From an uncultured Rubellimicrobium sp. (GTDB lineage: Bacteria; Pseudomonadota; Alphaproteobacteria; Rhodobacterales; Rhodobacteraceae): a stretch of 6,957 nucleotides of DNA. The notes below the pieces were generated by a model. That model made no database searches. It was not told the origin of the DNA and worked only from the letters and a program-made list of their open reading frames with translations. Below are positions 1-5,135 of the stretch, piece by piece. The stretch spans positions 1-6,957 of the forward strand of contig CADCUU010000114.1 of the NCBI GenBank assembly GCA_902805995.1. Direction: 5' to 3'. The position numbers and the translations under genes are program-made. Position 1 is the stretch's first letter. Each line of letters opens with the position of its first letter.

Positions 1-2
1 CC

Positions 3-803
3 CGGATCGAGCGCTACAACGAGATGGCCAACCAGAGCGAGCGCGAGCGCATCGGCTCCGCCCAGATCATCATCCCCAACGGCCCCCGCCTCGGCGGCAA
101 GGTGATCGAGGTCGAGGGCCTCAAGAAGGCCATGGGCGACAAGCTTCTGATGGAGGACCTGTCCTTCTCCATCCCCCCGGGCGCCATCGTCGGCGTGATC
201 GGCCCCAACGGCGCGGGCAAGACCACGCTCTTCCGCATGCTCACGGGGCAGGAGCAGCCCGACGAAGGCACCGTCTCCTTCGGCGATACCGTCAAGATGG
301 CCTATGTGGACCAGAGCCGCGACTCCCTCACCCCCGACAACAACGTCTGGGAGGAGATCTCCGGCGGCGCCGAACTCATCCAGCTCGGCGAGGCGACGGT
401 GAACAGCCGCGTCTACGTCGGCGCCTTCAACTTCAAGGGCACCGACCAGCAGAAGAAGGTGGGCCTCCTCTCCGGGGGGGAACGCAACCGCGTCCACATG
501 GCCAAGCTCCTCAAGTCCGGCGGCAACGTCCTCCTCCTCGACGAGCCTACCAACGACCTCGACGTCGACACCCTCCGCGCGCTGGAGGACGCGCTGACCG
601 ACTTCGCCGGCTGCGCCGTGGTCATCTCCCACGACCGCTTCTTCCTCGACCGCATCTGCACCCACATCCTCGCCTTCGAGGGCGAGGCCCACGTGGAATG
701 GTTCCAGGGCAACTTCGAGGACTACGAAGAAGACAAGAAGCGCCGCCTGGGAGTGGACGCGCTGGAGCCCAAGCGCCCGAAGTTCAAGAAGTTCGTGAGG
801 TGA
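3..803 (+). CDS. ettA: Energy-dependent translational throttle protein EttA, C-terminal part (5' end outside the window)
   Basis: ABC-F family ATPase. In the known family EttA binds the ribosomal E site and gates the first steps of elongation according to ATP/ADP level. The reading frame is open from base 3, so about 266 C-terminal residues are visible of a protein usually near 555. Counting from the Met at base 24 (internal, not the start), the second ATPase domain shows Walker A GPNGAGKT at 60-67, signature LSGGE at 149-153, Walker B LLLDEP at 170-175 with catalytic Glu 174, and switch His 203 in ISHDRFFLD. The stretch before Walker A (IIIPNGPRLG) and the basic tail RPKFKKFVR are typical of EttA and argue against Uup or other ABC-F members. 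No membrane segments are visible, as expected for a soluble factor. The stop lies within the Shine-Dalgarno sequence of the next gene. Confidence 0.95.
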   Translation, partial: RIERYNEMANQSERERIGSAQIIIPNGPRLGGKVIEVEGLKKAMGDKLLMEDLSFSIPPGAIVGVIGPNGAGKTTLFRMLTGQEQPDEGTVSFGDTVKMAYVDQSRDSLTPDNNVWEEISGGAELIQLGEATVNSRVYVGAFNFKGTDQQKKVGLLSGGERNRVHMAKLLKSGGNVLLLDEPTNDLDVDTLRALEDALTDFAGCAVVISHDRFFLDRICTHILAFEGEAHVEWFQGNFEDYEEDKKRRLGVDALEPKRPKFKKFVR

Positions 804-807
804 AGAG

Positions 808-1551
808 TTGCCAAGAAGGGTCTCACATCCTGTCTTCTCTGCACCGGCTGACCCATCCTGTCGTCTATGGCGCTACATGGACTTGGCAAAGTTTGTTTCC
901 TTCCTTCAGAGTCAGTCGCTCTACTTCTCGAGAGCGGATCTCCTGGGAGACCCTTTCGAAGGAACGGTGACCAGGGCCGTTATCGAAGCACTTCAGGCCC
1001 AATCGGAAGATTTCGGATCTACAAACGGCGCGAAACCCTTGATCGACCAAATGCGGACGAGCTATCAGTCAACCAAGAGAAACACCTATGTCAACTGCTG
1101 GCACATGAGCGATCACGAGTCAGCTGCGATGTGGAAGATCTACTCGCTTGCCAACCAAGGCATCTGCATCACTGCGAGCTACGATTTCCTAGATCAGAGT
1201 CTAAGTGAAGATGTGTTTTTGGGGCAGGTGAAATACATCGACTACGACTCAGACGCGTTCAGAGTCGATAATGCGCTCTGGCCATTCGTGCACAAAAGGA
1301 AGAGCTTCGTTTTCGAAAGCGAAGTCCGAGCCGTTATCTGGAACCAAGGTGCCGACTCAAAGTTTCGATTCGCAGCTGACCCTCGTCCGAGCGGCATTCT
1401 TGAGAAAGTAGACTTCAATGTCATAGACAAGGTCTACTTACATCCAGATAGCCAAAACTGGTATGCCGAGTTGATCCGGTCACTTCTGGAAACCTATAGC
1501 CTAAAAGCTGATTTAGTTCGTTCGAAGCTTTCAGAAGTACCGTTTTGGTAA
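808..1551 (+). CDS. DUF2971-type protein of unknown function, low-G+C insert
   Basis: Soluble 247-aa protein with no signal peptide or membrane segment. Conserved-looking blocks match my memory of DUF2971: LWRYMD at 20-25, LYFSRADLLGDPFEG at 38-52, CWH at 97-99 with ES at 104-105 and MWKIY at 108-112, YIDY at 143-146, and FVFESEVR at 167-174. The biochemical function of this family is not known to me. The start is TTG at 808: an in-frame stop lies at 796-798, and GAGGTGA (797-803) is a strong Shine-Dalgarno match 4 nt upstream. The next candidate, ATG at 877, would fall inside the LWRYMD block. The gene is close to half G+C by eye, with many A/T-ending codons, unlike the neighbours at roughly 70% or more, which suggests horizontal acquisition. 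It may be read from the ettA transcript. Gene certainty is high; the family call is from memory. Confidence 0.8.
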   Translation: MPRRVSHPVFSAPADPSCRLWRYMDLAKFVSFLQSQSLYFSRADLLGDPFEGTVTRAVIEALQAQSEDFGSTNGAKPLIDQMRTSYQSTKRNTYVNCWHMSDHESAAMWKIYSLANQGICITASYDFLDQSLSEDVFLGQVKYIDYDSDAFRVDNALWPFVHKRKSFVFESEVRAVIWNQGADSKFRFAADPRPSGILEKVDFNVIDKVYLHPDSQNWYAELIRSLLETYSLKADLVRSKLSEVPFW

Positions 1552-1559
1552 CTTACGTC

Positions 1560-1601
1560 TAGTGCGTGAACCCAGCCAGTTGCGGACGAGTTCACGCACT
1601 A
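1560..1601 (+). repeat. Perfect 12-bp inverted repeat downstream of the DUF2971 gene (possible terminator)
   Basis: TAGTGCGTGAAC (1560-1571) is exactly complementary to GTTCACGCACTA (1590-1601), with an 18-nt loop. It begins 8 nt after the stop of the DUF2971 gene. The RNA would form a stable stem, but no U-tract follows (TTCC comes next), so it may be a non-canonical terminator, a 3'-end stabiliser, or a protein-binding or element-end sequence. The symmetry is seen directly; the role is inferred. Confidence 0.6.
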
Positions 1602-1720
1602 TTCCACAATGCATGTTGGATGAACTTCGGCTTCGCTAGAAGCCATGCCCTACTAGCTTGGCCTAGTGCTCTACATCGGCCAGAGTAGCGTCCAACCACG
1701 GCCTAGACCTCACCACCCCC
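1602..1720. other. Low-G+C intergenic stretch with small hairpin, right edge of the inserted segment
   Basis: No credible gene is present here. A 6-bp hairpin GGCTTC/GAAGCC with loop GCTA sits at 1629-1644, and a weaker ACTAG/CTAGT pair lies at 1652-1667. The base composition resembles the DUF2971 gene until about 1680-1720 and then changes to the G+C-rich style of the next gene. I found no convincing promoter and no direct repeat matching the left edge near 804. Confidence 0.35.
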
Positions 1721-2341
1721 ATGATCACCGCCCCCGACGACTACTTCCTCCACGGCTGCGGACGCTGCCCCCGGCACGCGACCCCCGACTGCGTCACCCG
1801 CCGCTGGGCCACCGACCTCCAAGCCCTCCGCCGCATCTGCAACGACCTGGGCCTCCAGGAGACCGCGAAGTGGGGCCACCCCTGCTACATGCACGCGGGG
1901 CGCAACGTCGCCCTCATCGGCGCGCTCAGGGACGACCTCCGCCTCAGCTTCTTCCACGCAGCCCTGCTAAAGGACCCCGCGGGTCTGCTGGAAAAGAACG
2001 GCCCCAACACCCGCCACGCAGGCATCCTCCGCTTCCGCACGATTGGCGCGGTGACCGAACGCGAACCCCTCATCCGCGCCTACCTGAGGGAGGCGATGGC
2101 CTACGCCGAACACGGCCTCCTCCCCCCAAGGGAGGACATGACCCTCGACCTCCCCGACGATCTCGTGGGCGCCCTCGACGCCGACCCCGATCTCGCCGAG
2201 GCCTTTCACGCCCTGACCCCCGGCCGCCAGAGGAGCTACGTCATCAACCTCGCCGGCGCGAAGAAGCCCGAGACCCGCCTGTCACGGATCGCGGGCTTCC
2301 GCGCGAAAATCCTGTCCGGCAAGGGCGCGCAGGAACGTTAG
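1721..2341 (+). CDS. YdeI/OmpD-associated (OmdA) family protein with N-terminal DUF1801-like domain
   Basis: Soluble 206-aa protein. Residues about 29-125 resemble the DUF1801/YdhG fold (KWGHPCYMHAGRNVALIGA at 50-68, then LRLSFFHAALLKDP at 73-86). Residues about 144-202 match the OmdA or bacteriocin-protection domain, with the characteristic LTPGRQRSYVINLAGAKK (165-182) and a basic RLSRIAGFRAKIL end. In other bacteria relatives are linked to peptide and stress resistance, but no enzymatic activity is established. The N-terminus carries Cys 13, 16 and 24 in an H-x-C-x2-C arrangement ending TPDC. ATG 1721 is chosen because it is the first start in frame and the Cys-rich N-terminus looks family-typical. 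No good Shine-Dalgarno precedes it (CACCACCCCC), so initiation may be weak or leaderless. G+C content is back to the high background value. Its stop overlaps the stop of the opposing gene. Confidence 0.87.
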   Translation: MITAPDDYFLHGCGRCPRHATPDCVTRRWATDLQALRRICNDLGLQETAKWGHPCYMHAGRNVALIGALRDDLRLSFFHAALLKDPAGLLEKNGPNTRHAGILRFRTIGAVTEREPLIRAYLREAMAYAEHGLLPPREDMTLDLPDDLVGALDADPDLAEAFHALTPGRQRSYVINLAGAKKPETRLSRIAGFRAKILSGKGAQER

Positions 2342-2640
2342 ACCGCCTTCTTCCGCGACTTCTTCGGCGCCGCCGCCTTGGCCGCCTTCGCCTCCGCCGC
2401 CTCGACAGCCGCCGCCGCTTCCTTCTCCAGACGGGCCTGCTTCAGCCGGGCCACCTGAGCCTGCCGCTGGTCGGACTCGGCATCGGTATGCTCACGGGCG
2501 ACGCGGGTGGTCTCGGCGGCCTTGGTCTCGGCAGGCGTCAGCACCCGGCGATGGGGCGGCACATCCGGACGGGCCGGACCGTCAAGCGACAGGTTGTCGA
2601 AAATAGCGTTAAGGGCGTCCGTGCGCGTGGTGGTGGTCAT
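2338..2640 (-). CDS. Hypothetical protein, 100 aa, charged coiled region with Lys/Ala-rich tail
   Basis: I do not recognise a named family. ATG at 2640 (complement) is preceded by AGGAG with about 7 nt spacing, which decides the start over the much longer open frame reaching 2838. The protein starts MTTTTRTDAL, has a Pro-rich stretch PDVPPHRRVL at 25-34, then a highly charged Ala/Glu/Arg/Lys helix (about 36-90) likely to form a coiled coil or remain disordered, and ends in KKSRKKAV. No signal peptide or membrane segment is present. The basic tail could contact nucleic acid, but that is inference only. The gene is divergent from the first csp gene and convergent with the YdeI-type gene, sharing stop-codon bases with it. 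The clear ribosome-binding site and the sudden change of style upstream of Met1 support it as real. Confidence 0.72.
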   Translation of the reverse strand: MTTTTRTDALNAIFDNLSLDGPARPDVPPHRRVLTPAETKAAETTRVAREHTDAESDQRQAQVARLKQARLEKEAAAAVEAAEAKAAKAAAPKKSRKKAV

Positions 2641-2841
2641 AAACGGTCTCCTGTCGGCGTCGTGCCCCCAGACGGGGCGCAAAAGCCCGCGGCACGGATC
2701 GGCTTCCGCACGGCAGGCAAGCGGCCCGCGCGGGGGCGGGCCTCTGCCAGGGAACCTAGTCCGACGGCGCCCTCCCGCAAGCCGCCCCCTCGCCGCGCCC
2801 CAAGTTGACCTAAGGTAATCCTGTGGATGGCCTCTCATGAC
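2641..2841. other. Intergenic region between divergent genes, with G+C-rich hairpin
   Basis: This is the non-coding upstream region of the minus-strand hypothetical gene. A strong nested hairpin lies at 2712-2748: GGCAG/CTGCC (2712-2716/2744-2748) enclosing GGCCCGC/GCGGGCC (2723-2729/2736-2742) with a 6-nt loop. On the minus strand it is about 70 nt before the start codon and could be a leader structure. A weak minus-strand promoter (TTGCGG at 2780-2775, TAGGTT at 2758-2753, 16-nt spacer) is possible but poor. An ACCT-A-AGGT near-palindrome lies at 2808-2816. Confidence 0.35.
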
Positions 2842-2870
2842 TTGTCACAGGCCCCCTCCTCCCCCATATG
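2842..2870 (+). promoter_or_regulatory. Candidate sigma-70 promoter of the first csp gene
   Basis: TTGTCA (2842-2847), a 17-nt spacer, then CATATG (2865-2870). The -10 box is weak by E. coli standards. The second csp gene has a -35/-10 pair with the same 17-nt spacing at the corresponding place, and both are followed by the same TGCGA...CGTT block where transcription would begin (about 2876-2879 here). That agreement is the main support. Confidence 0.5.
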
Positions 2871-2876
2871 CCCCTT

Positions 2877-2995
2877 GCGAACGTTTTCTTCCCTCGACCC
2901 GCTGTCTCCCTAACCGGCCTCAGCCTTTCGTTGCGACGCTGACCGAGCCGAAGCTGCCGCATGCTGCGGGCAGTCCATGTTAAGGAGATATCACG
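2877..2995 (+). promoter_or_regulatory. 5' leader of the first csp gene, probable cis-regulatory RNA
   Basis: The inferred leader is about 119 nt. It shares, in the same order, several blocks with the leader of the second csp gene: GCGAACGTT (2877-2885), TCGACC (2894-2899), GTCTCC (2904-2909) and CTGACCGAGCCG (2939-2950). A hairpin CTGCCGC/GCGGGCAG (2954-2960/2966-2973, loop ATGCT, one bulged G) ends 7 nt before the TAAGGAG ribosome-binding site (2981-2987). Long structured leaders are known to control csp translation at low temperature; the role here is inferred. Confidence 0.5.
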
Positions 2996-3202
2996 ATGGC
3001 CAATGGCACCGTGAAGTGGTTCAACGCTACCAAGGGTTTCGGCTTCATCGCCCCCGAGGGTGGCCGCAAGGACGTCTTCGTCCACATTTCCGCCGTTGAG
3101 CGGGCTGGCCTCACCGGCCTCAAGGACGACCAGAAGGTCACCTTCGACATCGTCTCCGGCCGTGACGGCCGTGAGTCGGCCGAGAACCTTCAGCTCGCCT
3201 GA
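2996..3202 (+). CDS. cspA: CspA-family cold-shock protein, first tandem copy
   Basis: Single cold-shock domain (OB fold) of 68 aa, the usual family length. These proteins bind single-stranded RNA/DNA and act as RNA chaperones in the cytoplasm. RNP1 is KGFGFI (13-18) and RNP2 is VFVHI (27-31); the N-terminal GTVKWFN and surface aromatics are intact. TAAGGAG at 2981-2987, with 8 nt spacing, supports ATG 2996. It is a stand-alone unit with its own candidate promoter, structured leader and terminator. It is identical at 58 of 68 residues to the copy 376 bases downstream; the differences include A11T, F15Y, R24K, D45N and V53E. Phe15 lies within RNP1. Whether this copy is cold-induced or constitutive cannot be told. 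Confidence 0.96.
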   Translation: MANGTVKWFNATKGFGFIAPEGGRKDVFVHISAVERAGLTGLKDDQKVTFDIVSGRDGRESAENLQLA

Positions 3203-3242
3203 CCCCCGCTTGGGCCTCCGGGTCCGCGGATGAGAATTCGGA

Positions 3243-3267
3243 AGGGGCGCACCTCGGTGCGCCCTTT
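3243..3267 (+). terminator. Rho-independent terminator after the first csp gene
   Basis: GGGCGCACC (3245-3253) and GGTGCGCCC (3256-3264) form a G+C-rich stem closed by a CTCG tetraloop, followed by TTTCTG. It lies about 40 nt after the csp stop, so the two csp genes are probably separate transcripts. Confidence 0.8.
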
Positions 3268-3435
3268 CTGCATCCGGGGCCCAAAGGCCAAGTCTTCGCC
3301 CCACCCCCGCCCTTGTCCCGCCGCAGTGCCCCGGTCATCATTCCGGCGTGGAACGGGCCGAACGCCCGGCGCAGGGACAGGAAGCGGGCATGCCAACAGG
3401 CCACCAACCCTTCCGCACGCGCCCTGACAGGACTC
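3268..3435. other. Intergenic spacer between csp units
   Basis: No supported gene on either strand. Open frames crossing this stretch have no recognisable protein content and no good ribosome-binding site. A small hairpin CGGGC/GCCCG lies at 3354-3368. I see no other structure. Confidence 0.4.
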
Positions 3436-3464
3436 TTGCGTCGAATCAGCGCCTCCGACATACT
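3436..3464 (+). promoter_or_regulatory. Candidate sigma-70 promoter of the second csp gene
   Basis: TTGCGT (3436-3441), a 17-nt spacer and CATACT (3459-3464; four of six matches to TATAAT). The arrangement aligns with the promoter of the first csp gene (CATATG), and the following TGCGACGTT (3470-3478) aligns with TGCGAACGTT there, putting the start of transcription near 3471. Confidence 0.5.
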
Positions 3465-3470
3465 TGCCAT

Positions 3471-3577
3471 GCGACGTTACTCTATCGACCACGGTCTCCA
3501 ACGGCCCAGGGCATCGATCAGCACTGACGAGCCGGTCCGCTGCATCCCGCGAGCGGAAACTACGAATGGAGACCACG
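3471..3577 (+). promoter_or_regulatory. 5' leader of the second csp gene, related to the first
   Basis: The inferred leader is about 107 nt and carries the shared blocks GCGACGTT (3471-3478), TCGACC (3485-3490), GTCTCC (3494-3499) and CTGACGAGCCG (3524-3534). A hairpin TCCGCT/AGCGGA (3536-3541/3552-3557, 10-nt loop) sits 10 nt before the GGAG ribosome-binding site (3568-3571). The loop and stem bases differ from the first copy while its position before the ribosome-binding site is kept. Confidence 0.5.
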
Positions 3578-3784
3578 ATGGCCACTGGCACCGTGAAATG
3601 GTTCAACACCACCAAGGGTTACGGCTTCATCGCCCCCGATGGCGGCAAGAAGGACGTCTTCGTCCACATCTCCGCCGTTGAGCGTTCGGGCCTCACCGGC
3701 CTGAAGGACAACCAGAAGGTGACCTTCGACATCGAGAACGGCCGCGACGGCCGCGAATCCGCCGTCAACCTGCAACTGGCCTGA
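3578..3784 (+). CDS. cspA: CspA-family cold-shock protein, second tandem copy
   Basis: Complete 68-aa cold-shock domain with RNP1 KGYGFI (13-18) and RNP2 VFVHI (27-31), again a single-stranded nucleic acid chaperone. The start is ATG 3578, because GGAG (3568-3571) lies 6 nt upstream and the product then has the same length and N-terminus as its neighbour. An in-frame ATG at 3566 would add METT and overlap that ribosome-binding site. Codons differ from the first copy at many synonymous positions, and 10 residues differ, so this is a tandem duplication old enough to have diverged. No U-tract terminator follows, and a lipoprotein gene starts 23 nt later, so read-through into it is likely. Confidence 0.95.
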   Translation: MATGTVKWFNTTKGYGFIAPDGGKKDVFVHISAVERSGLTGLKDNQKVTFDIENGRDGRESAVNLQLA

Positions 3785-3807
3785 CCCGGATCGGCCCGGC
3801 GACGCCC

Positions 3808-4443
3808 GTGCGGCTCGCCGCTCCCGCACTCCTGGCGCTGGCAGCCCTGGCCGCCTGCGCCCCCCCTCCGCCCGGTCCCACCGGCCCGCGCGGCCCCTAC
3901 GAGGGGCCCACGCTGTCCAGCCAGCCCCGCGCCATGGGCCCCCGCGGCTTTCCGGTGATCGAGGCCAGCGCCTCCGGGGCGGAACTCTCCTTCGCCACCT
4001 CCCTCCTCGCCGGCCTCCAGGCCCGCTCCTTTGCCGAGAACCGGGAGTTCTGCGGCTATATCGGCCTCGATGACCTGGGCCAGTGGACCTCCACCCCCGT
4101 CTCCGTCGGGGATGAGGCGTCCTGCCCCCTCCCCTACATCCCGAGCGGCCTGCGGATAGCGGCCTCCTATCACACGCACGGCACCTACAGCCCGGACTAC
4201 GCCTCCGAATGGCCCACCACGCAGGACGTGCTGACCGACGCCTCGGACGGGATCGACGGCTACATCGCGACGCCCGGCGGGCGGCTCTGGCATGTGGACA
4301 CGGACACGCTCACCGTGCGGCAGGTCTGCGGGCGCGCCTGCCTGCCCCAAGACCCCAACTACGTCGCGGCCGACGATGGCCCCCTTCGCCCCCAGATGAC
4401 GCTGACCCAGCTCCGCAACTGGGAACGCGGCCTCCCCTTCTAG
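3808..4443 (+). CDS. DUF4329-type lipoprotein with JAMM/MPN-like motif
   Basis: Predicted 211-aa lipoprotein. A short hydrophobic leader (residues 3-16) ends in the lipobox LAAC with Cys 17, followed by a Pro/Gly-rich linker (18-36). The domain at about 60-170 resembles DUF4329: RSFAENREFCGYIG (73-86), SYHTHG (120-125), TTQD (137-140) and GYIATPGGRLWHVD (151-164). Glu 80 before CG, the pair His 122/His 124, Thr 137 and Asp 140 are arranged like E...HxH...S-x-x-D of JAMM metalloproteases, with Thr in place of Ser. A zinc peptidase or isopeptidase activity is therefore possible but unproven. Further cysteines (82, 106, 174, 178) would suit disulfides in an exported protein. GTG 3808 is the only start that keeps the signal peptide; the ribosome-binding site is poor. 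The family call is from memory. Confidence 0.8.
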   Translation: MRLAAPALLALAALAACAPPPPGPTGPRGPYEGPTLSSQPRAMGPRGFPVIEASASGAELSFATSLLAGLQARSFAENREFCGYIGLDDLGQWTSTPVSVGDEASCPLPYIPSGLRIAASYHTHGTYSPDYASEWPTTQDVLTDASDGIDGYIATPGGRLWHVDTDTLTVRQVCGRACLPQDPNYVAADDGPLRPQMTLTQLRNWERGLPF

Positions 4444-4447
4444 GGCC

Positions 4448-5110
4448 TCAGCCGCGCGCCTCCTCCGCGATTTCCAGCACCCGCGGCCCCAGCCTCTCGA
4501 CGATCCGCTCCACCCCCGCCGCATTGGGGTGGATGCCGTCCCGCTGCATGAAGTCCCGCACCGCGCCCTGCAGGCTCCCCCCCTCGGGCCGCAGCGCCGC
4601 GAACCAGTCCGGCTCCAGCCGCGCCCCGAACTCCTCCGCAAGCTCCCGGTACATCCCGTCGAACGCCGCCTCATAGTCCGGCCCATACTGCCCCGAGGCA
4701 TCGATCCCCACGAGGAGCGCCGGCAACCCCCGCTCCCGCACCTTCTCCAAGATCGCGCGCAGGTTCGCCCGGCTCACCGCCGGGTCCGTCCCCCGCAGGA
4801 AGTCGTTGCCCCCCAGCGCCACGATCACCGCGTCGGCCCCGTCGCCCAGCGCCCAGTCCACCCGCGACAGGCCCCCCGCCGTGGTGTCGCCCGACACGCC
4901 CGCGTTCTGCACCACGACCTCCGCCCCCTGGGCATCGAGCCAGTCCTGCAACCGCGGCACGAAGCTGTCCGCCGCAGGCAACCCATACCCCGCCGTCAGG
5001 CTATCCCCCAGCGCCACCACCGTGACCGGCCCCTCCTGCGCAAAAGCAGGCGAAGCGAGCAGCATCACGCCCGTGAGGTTGCGAAGCCACCGCCCCATCC
5101 CATATGCCAC
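4448..5110 (-). CDS. tesA: Periplasmic GDSL/SGNH arylesterase, TesA type
   Basis: SGNH-fold serine hydrolase related to TesA (thioesterase I / lysophospholipase L1 / arylesterase), cleaving acyl esters in the periplasm. Numbered from the ATG at 5098, the signal peptide ends AFA20 before Q21. Block I is GDSL 31-34 with nucleophile Ser 33, block II Gly 70 in NAGVSGDTT, block III GGND 96-99 with Asn 98, and block V DGIH with Asp 187 and His 190, so all catalytic residues are present. Length is about 216-220 aa, normal for the family. The start is set at GTG 5110 because GGAGAGG (complement of 5117-5123) lies 6 nt before it; ATG 5098 is the alternative, four codons shorter, with a poorer site. 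The gene is divergent from the ABC transporter pair, as tesA is from ybbA in E. coli, and ends 4 bases from the convergent lipoprotein gene. Confidence 0.93.
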   Translation of the reverse strand: MAYGMGRWLRNLTGVMLLASPAFAQEGPVTVVALGDSLTAGYGLPAADSFVPRLQDWLDAQGAEVVVQNAGVSGDTTAGGLSRVDWALGDGADAVIVALGGNDFLRGTDPAVSRANLRAILEKVRERGLPALLVGIDASGQYGPDYEAAFDGMYRELAEEFGARLEPDWFAALRPEGGSLQGAVRDFMQRDGIHPNAAGVERIVERLGPRVLEIAEEARG

Positions 5111-5135
5111 CCGACGCCTCTCCGAAGGACCGCCC
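5111..5135. promoter_or_regulatory. 25-bp divergent gap with back-to-back ribosome-binding sites
   Basis: The gap between the GTG of tesA (5110, minus) and the ATG of ybbA (5136, plus) holds two abutting ribosome-binding sites: CCTCTCC at 5117-5123 (GGAGAGG on the minus strand) and GAAGGA at 5124-5129. There is no room for a promoter, so promoters for both genes must lie within the opposite coding sequence. Confidence 0.65.

Noticed and set aside
1552..1720. tRNA, attachment site or transposon end behind the DUF2971 gene
   Set aside because: The hairpins do not form a cloverleaf, and I found no direct repeat matching the left border near 804 nor any transposase fragment.
1666..2808. 380-codon open frame, very rich in Pro and Arg
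   Set aside because: It runs in another frame across the YdeI-type gene and the opposing hypothetical gene; the composition is what G+C-rich shadow frames give, with no domain and no ribosome-binding site.
2641..2838. N-terminal extension of the minus-strand hypothetical protein
   Set aside because: The upstream part is Arg/Gly/Pro-rich with no ribosome-binding site, while ATG 2640 has AGGAG at proper spacing.
3203..3470. Possible small gene between the csp genes
   Set aside because: Open frames on both strands lack recognisable content and ribosome-binding sites; the stretch contains a terminator and a promoter instead.
3566..3577. Alternative csp2 start adding METT
   Set aside because: It would place the start over the GGAG site and disagree with the paralogue and the family length.
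4440..4450. Bidirectional terminator between the lipoprotein and tesA genes
   Set aside because: Only four bases separate the stop codons, and no stem with a U-tract is visible around them.
3619..4701. 360-codon minus-strand open frame over csp2 and the lipoprotein gene
   Set aside because: Antisense shadow of two convincing genes; Gly/Arg-rich product without recognisable features.
4806..5135. N-terminal extension of the ABC ATPase
   Set aside because: The extra 110 codons are antisense to tesA. ATG 5136 has a good ribosome-binding site and gives the normal family length.
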